30,338 nt of DNA from an uncultured Rikenella sp. (GTDB lineage Bacteria > Bacteroidota > Bacteroidia > Bacteroidales > Rikenellaceae), in NCBI RefSeq assembly GCF_910579375.1, contig NZ_CAJTUJ010000015.1, forward strand, positions 1 through 30,338. The letters run 5' to 3'. Position numbers and translations under genes: made by a program. Below are positions 27,188 through 30,338 of this stretch, one piece after another (positions within the stretch are counted from its first letter, which is position 1; each line of letters begins with the position of its first letter). Under the pieces are notes generated by a model, which saw only the letters and a program-made list of their open reading frames with translations, searched no databases and was not told where the DNA came from.

Positions 27188-27227
27188 TCGTCTCCACCTC
27201 CGAATTGAGTGGTGGAGACGATTTTTT
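27188..27227 (+). terminator. Intrinsic terminator after the DHOD-like gene
   Basis: TCGTCTCCACC (27188-27198) pairs exactly with GGTGGAGACGA (27211-27221) around a 12-nt loop, then six Ts (27222-27227). It separates the YggS/DHOD-like unit from korAB. Confidence 0.9.
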
Positions 27228-27242
27228 ATGTCGAGAAGGCTG

Positions 27243-27271
27243 TTGTATCTGCAAAAAAATGACAATATTTG
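27243..27271 (+). promoter_or_regulatory. Putative promoter for korAB
   Basis: TTG at 27243-27245, an 18-nt spacer and AATATTTG at 27264-27271, one mismatch from TAnnTTTG. It lies after the terminator and 29 nt before the korA ATG, which makes it reasonable despite the short spacer. Confidence 0.45.
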
Positions 27272-27299
27272 TTCCGGTAAATACCTACCCAAACATAGT

Positions 27300-29138
27300 A
27301 TGCAGCAGACAAAAGACGTAGTCATCCGGTTCTCAGGCGACTCGGGTGACGGTATGCAGCTGACCGGAACGCTCTTCAGCGACACCTCGGCCCTCGGGGG
27401 GAACAGCATCGCCACGTTTCCCGACTATCCGGCCGAAATTCGGGCTCCGCAGGGGACGATGGCCGGAGTCTCCGGTTTCCAGGTACATATAGGAAGCGAA
27501 AAAGTATTGACCTCGGGCGACTACTGCGACCTGCTCGTCGCGATGAACGCCGTGGCGTTGCGCGCCAATCGCAAGTGGCTGAAAAAAGGCGCCACGGTGA
27601 TCGTGGACGCCGACAGCCTGACCGAGGCGGCTGTGAAAAGGGCCGGTTTCCAGACGCTCGATCCGTTCGAAGAGCTGGGGATTGCGGATTACAACATCAT
27701 CCGTGCGCCGATCTCGTCGATGACCAAGGAGGCGCTGGCACAGACCGGGCTCGACACCAAAGCGGCGAACAAGTGTAAAAACATGTTTGCTCTGGGGATC
27801 TGTTATTGCCTTTACGACATGCCTCTGGAGCATACCGAAAATTATCTCCGCCGCAAATTCGCGAAAAAACCGGCGGTGGCGGAGGCCAATTTGCTCGCTT
27901 TGAAGGCAGGCTATAATTATGCCGCCAATACCCATATCTTCACCACCACCTATCAGGTGCCGGCGGCGGAGTTGCCCAAAGGAACCTATCGGACGATCGC
28001 GGGGAATCAGGCGACGGCTTGGGGGTTGATCGCGGCGTCTGAAAAGTCGGGGCGGCCGCTCTTTTGCGGCTCTTATCCGATCACCCCGGCGACCGCTATT
28101 CTGGAAGAACTCGCCAAACGGAAAGACCTCGGAGTGAAGACGTTGCAGGTGGAAGACGAGATTGCCGGGATTTGTACGGCCATCGGGGCTTCGTTCGCCG
28201 GGAATATGGCTGTCACCACGACCTCGGGGCCGGGGCTCTCGCTCAAGAGCGAAGCGCTCGGGCTGGCGGTGATGACCGAACTGCCGTTGGTCGTGGTCGA
28301 TGTACAGCGGGGCGGACCTTCGACAGGGCTGCCGACCAAGACCGAGCAGGCCGATCTCTATCAGGCGTTGTGGGGGCGGAACGGAGAGTGCCCGCTGGTC
28401 GTCATGTCGGCTTGCACTCCGTCGGGGTGTTTCGATGCGGCTTTTATGGCGGCCAAAATCGCGATGGAGCATATGACGCCGGTTATCCTGCTCTCGGACG
28501 GCTATATCGCCAATGGATCGGAAGCGTGGCGCATTCCGTCGATGAACGACTATCCGGAGATCAAACCGCCGGTGGTGACGGAGCGTCCGGAGGGCGGTTT
28601 TCTGCCTTATGTGCGCGATCCGGAGCGTCTGGCCCGGAGCTGGGCTTTACCGGGATCGCCGGGGTGCGAACACCGATTGGGCGGGTTGGAAAAACAGGAC
28701 TGCATCGGCTGCTTGTCGCACGACCCGCAAAACCACCAGCGAATGGTGGAGTTGCGGGCGGAAAAAGTGGCTCGCGTGGCCAACTACATCCCGGAACAGG
28801 AGGTGTACGGCGATTCGACCGGCGGCGACCTGCTGGTGGTCGGCTGGGGCGGTACTTATGGACAGCTTCGCACGGCGGTGGATGCCATGCGGGCCGAGGG
28901 TAAAAGCGTCTCGCACTGCCATTTCAGCTACATCAATCCGCTCCCGAAAGGGACGGAGGGGATTTTTTCGAAATTCAAGCAGATCGTCGTCTGCGAATTG
29001 AACATGGGACAATTCGCCAACTACCTGCGGATGAATTTCCCCCATATCGATTTCCAACAGTACAACAAGGTGCAGGGGCTACCGTTCACGGTAGTCGAAC
29101 TGACCGACCATTTCGACACATTACTCACCCGCGCTTAG
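27300..29138 (+). CDS. korA: 2-oxoacid:ferredoxin oxidoreductase, fused gamma-alpha subunit
   Basis: A 612-residue subunit of a 2-oxoacid:acceptor oxidoreductase, probably the 2-oxoglutarate enzyme that links the reductive or oxidative TCA arm to ferredoxin. Residues ~1-190 form the gamma domain (VIRFSGDSGDGMQLTGTLFS, then TFPDYPAEIRAPQGT). From ~225 comes the alpha (pyrimidine-binding) domain: AWGLIAASEKSGRPLF, SYPITPATAILEELAK, TTTSGPGLSLKSEALGLAVM and VQRGGPSTGLPTKTEQADL. The C-terminal part has GGDLLVVGWGGTYGQL. This gamma-alpha fusion is usual in Bacteroidota. The ATG at 27300 begins the family N-terminus; the longer in-frame ATG at 27171 would cover the terminator and promoter. korB follows after 26 nt. 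Confidence 0.96.
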   Translation: MQQTKDVVIRFSGDSGDGMQLTGTLFSDTSALGGNSIATFPDYPAEIRAPQGTMAGVSGFQVHIGSEKVLTSGDYCDLLVAMNAVALRANRKWLKKGATVIVDADSLTEAAVKRAGFQTLDPFEELGIADYNIIRAPISSMTKEALAQTGLDTKAANKCKNMFALGICYCLYDMPLEHTENYLRRKFAKKPAVAEANLLALKAGYNYAANTHIFTTTYQVPAAELPKGTYRTIAGNQATAWGLIAASEKSGRPLFCGSYPITPATAILEELAKRKDLGVKTLQVEDEIAGICTAIGASFAGNMAVTTTSGPGLSLKSEALGLAVMTELPLVVVDVQRGGPSTGLPTKTEQADLYQALWGRNGECPLVVMSACTPSGCFDAAFMAAKIAMEHMTPVILLSDGYIANGSEAWRIPSMNDYPEIKPPVVTERPEGGFLPYVRDPERLARSWALPGSPGCEHRLGGLEKQDCIGCLSHDPQNHQRMVELRAEKVARVANYIPEQEVYGDSTGGDLLVVGWGGTYGQLRTAVDAMRAEGKSVSHCHFSYINPLPKGTEGIFSKFKQIVVCELNMGQFANYLRMNFPHIDFQQYNKVQGLPFTVVELTDHFDTLLTRA

Positions 29139-29164
29139 CGCGTTCGAAACAGCAGTAAAAGATC

Positions 29165-30184
29165 ATGGTACGATATACTCCACAGGATTTCAAAAGCGAC
29201 CAGGAGGTCAAATGGTGTCCGGGTTGCGGCAACCACTTTATTCTGAACGCGGTGACCAAAGCGTTGCCGGAGGTGGCCGAAGAGCTTAATTATCAGCATC
29301 AGCGGTTTACGTTCGTTTCGGGGATCGGCTGTTCGTCGCGGTTTCCGTATTATGTGCACACCTATGGGTTCCACGGGATTCACGGGCGGGCGGCGGCGAT
29401 TGCCACGGGGGTGAAGGTGGCGAATCCGACGTTATCGGTATGGGAGGTGACGGGAGACGGCGATGCGCTGGCGATCGGCGGGAACCACTTCATTCACGCC
29501 ATCCGTCGGAACATCGACATCAATATCATGCTCTTCAACAACCAGATATACGGTTTGACGAAGGGGCAATATTCGCCGACGTCGCCGCTGGGAAAGGTGA
29601 CGAAGACTTCGCCGTATGGCACGGTGGAACACCCGTTTTCGCCGGGTGAGATCGTACTGGGTGCGCGGGGGACGTTCTTTGCGCGGACGATCGACGTGGA
29701 TGTCAATCTGACGAAAGACTGTCTGGTGGCTGCGGCGAAAAACGATGGCGCTTCGGTGGTGGAGATTTTGCAAAATTGCGTGATTTTCAACGATAAGGCT
29801 TACGACGCTTTCCTGAATAAGGAGGTGCGGGAGGACAGCACGATTGTACTCCGTCACGGTGAGCCGATGATTTTCGGGAAGAATCGGGACAAGGGGCTGA
29901 TTTTGGACGGCCTGAAGTTAAAAGTCGTGAAGATCGGCGAAAACGGGATTACCCGGGCGGATATCTTGGTGCACAATGCGCATGAGCCGAATCCGGGGAT
30001 TCACATGATGCTGGTGAACATGAAAGCGCCGGATATGCCGGTGGCTCTCGGGGTGATCCGGGCGGTGAAAGACCATACGTATGACGACCAAGTGCGGGAT
30101 CAGTTGATCGAGGTTCGGATGCGGGCCAAGATTTTCAACATGGATCAGCTGCTGCACAGCGGCGAAACATGGGAGGTTAAATAA
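29165..30184 (+). CDS. korB: 2-oxoacid:ferredoxin oxidoreductase, beta subunit
   Basis: The 339-residue thiamine-diphosphate and iron-sulfur subunit. C18 and C21 in WCPGCGNHF and the Cys in GIGCSSRFP are cluster ligands. GDGDALAIGGNHFIHAIRRN through NNQIYGLTKGQYSPTS is the ThDP/Mg site (GDG..NN motif). SPLGKVTKTSPYGTVEHPF is also characteristic of KorB-type subunits. Works with KorA to oxidise (or reductively form) 2-oxoglutarate or a related oxoacid with ferredoxin. Ile-, pyruvate- or branched-chain-specific enzymes of the same fold cannot be fully excluded. A small CGCGC/GCGCG hairpin (29130-29142) spans the korA stop just upstream. The dispersed repeat follows its 3' end. Confidence 0.96.
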   Translation: MVRYTPQDFKSDQEVKWCPGCGNHFILNAVTKALPEVAEELNYQHQRFTFVSGIGCSSRFPYYVHTYGFHGIHGRAAAIATGVKVANPTLSVWEVTGDGDALAIGGNHFIHAIRRNIDINIMLFNNQIYGLTKGQYSPTSPLGKVTKTSPYGTVEHPFSPGEIVLGARGTFFARTIDVDVNLTKDCLVAAAKNDGASVVEILQNCVIFNDKAYDAFLNKEVREDSTIVLRHGEPMIFGKNRDKGLILDGLKLKVVKIGENGITRADILVHNAHEPNPGIHMMLVNMKAPDMPVALGVIRAVKDHTYDDQVRDQLIEVRMRAKIFNMDQLLHSGETWEVK

Positions 30185-30198
30185 ACCATTCGGTTGCT

Positions 30199-30338
30199 GT
30201 GTCTACCCTGCTGGAACCGTACCTTTCTTTCAAGAAAGGTACCCAAAGAACTTTTGCAGAGGTCGTCCCGGTGGGACGACCACGGGTTCTCTCCGCCTTG
30301 TTTCGTTGGGCTGTGGTTTTCCGGCGCGGCGCGCTTAA
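30199..30338 (-). repeat. Dispersed intergenic repeat, copy 2 (runs off the window)
   Basis: Inverted relative to copy 1 at 13906-14035. In plus-strand order it holds GTGTCTACCC, an 11-bp perfect hairpin (30219-30229 with 30232-30242, loop TC), the complement of the CTCTGCAAAAGTTCTTTG box, the perfect 9-bp hairpin GGTCGTCCC/GGGACGACC (30261-30269 with 30273-30281), and GTTGGGCTGTGGTTTTCC at 30305-30322. It begins 15 nt after the korB stop and points toward it. The hairpin foot differs from copy 1 but remains fully paired. Confidence 0.85.

Noticed and set aside
27171..27299. Longer N-terminus for KorA from an ATG at 27171
   Set aside because: The extra 43 codons span the terminator hairpin and U-run at 27188-27227 and the putative promoter, and KorA homology begins at the ATG at 27300.
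13906..30338. CRISPR or insertion-sequence interpretation of the repeat pair
   Set aside because: Only two copies, 16 kb apart, inverted, with no spacers, no transposase and no clear terminal repeats or target-site duplications visible.

Overview
The window looks like a chromosomal segment of a moderately GC-rich member of the Bacteroidales, most likely Alistipes or a close relative (Rikenellaceae). This is inferred from three things. Several intergenic regions carry the Bacteroidota sigma-ABfrA-type promoter (TTTG / ~20 nt / TAnnTTTG). Shine-Dalgarno sequences are mostly weak. The gene families (CvfB-like S1 protein, fused KorA, C69 dipeptidase, GH123 enzyme, Ser-type sulfatase) are typical of gut Bacteroidota. 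Almost all of the window is coding, with no tRNA, rRNA, CRISPR array, transposase or phage gene.

Layout. 1-2443 (minus): partial dapB, purA and a CvfB-like S1 protein. 2591-8025 (plus): nitrilase-family amidase, TSUP permease, secreted lytic transglycosylase and uvrA, tightly packed, with an 11-nt overlap between the last two. 8137-13662 (plus): a DUF349 repeat protein, pyrG (sharing one base with the DUF349 gene) and yidC. 13663-14097: a 435-bp gene-free block made of hairpin-forming repeat sequence, part of which recurs inverted at the right edge (30199-30338). 14098-14709: a small HdeD-like membrane protein, closed by a 34-bp perfect palindrome. 14787-20814: a probable glycan locus with a GH123-type enzyme on the minus strand, divergent from a two-gene unit encoding a metallophosphoesterase/beta-propeller fusion and a Ser-type sulfatase. 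20892-25410 (minus): a compact five-gene operon of secreted C69 dipeptidase, two GT2 glycosyltransferases, an XRE-cupin regulator and a GNAT acetyltransferase. 25494-30184 (plus): YggS-like PLP protein, a dihydroorotate-dehydrogenase-like flavoprotein and the KorA/KorB 2-oxoacid:ferredoxin oxidoreductase.

Most genes are housekeeping (nucleotide synthesis, DNA repair, membrane protein insertion, ferredoxin-linked 2-oxoacid oxidation). The accessory content is the glycan locus and the surface-glycan/dipeptidase operon. The least explained signal is the intergenic repeat. Two inverted copies about 16 kb apart each carry an 11-bp perfect stem with the same TTTCTT/AAGAAA tip but different base-pair sequence at the foot, a compensatory pattern pointing to selection or copying of structure. 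No defence system or other complete unknown multigene system is evident.
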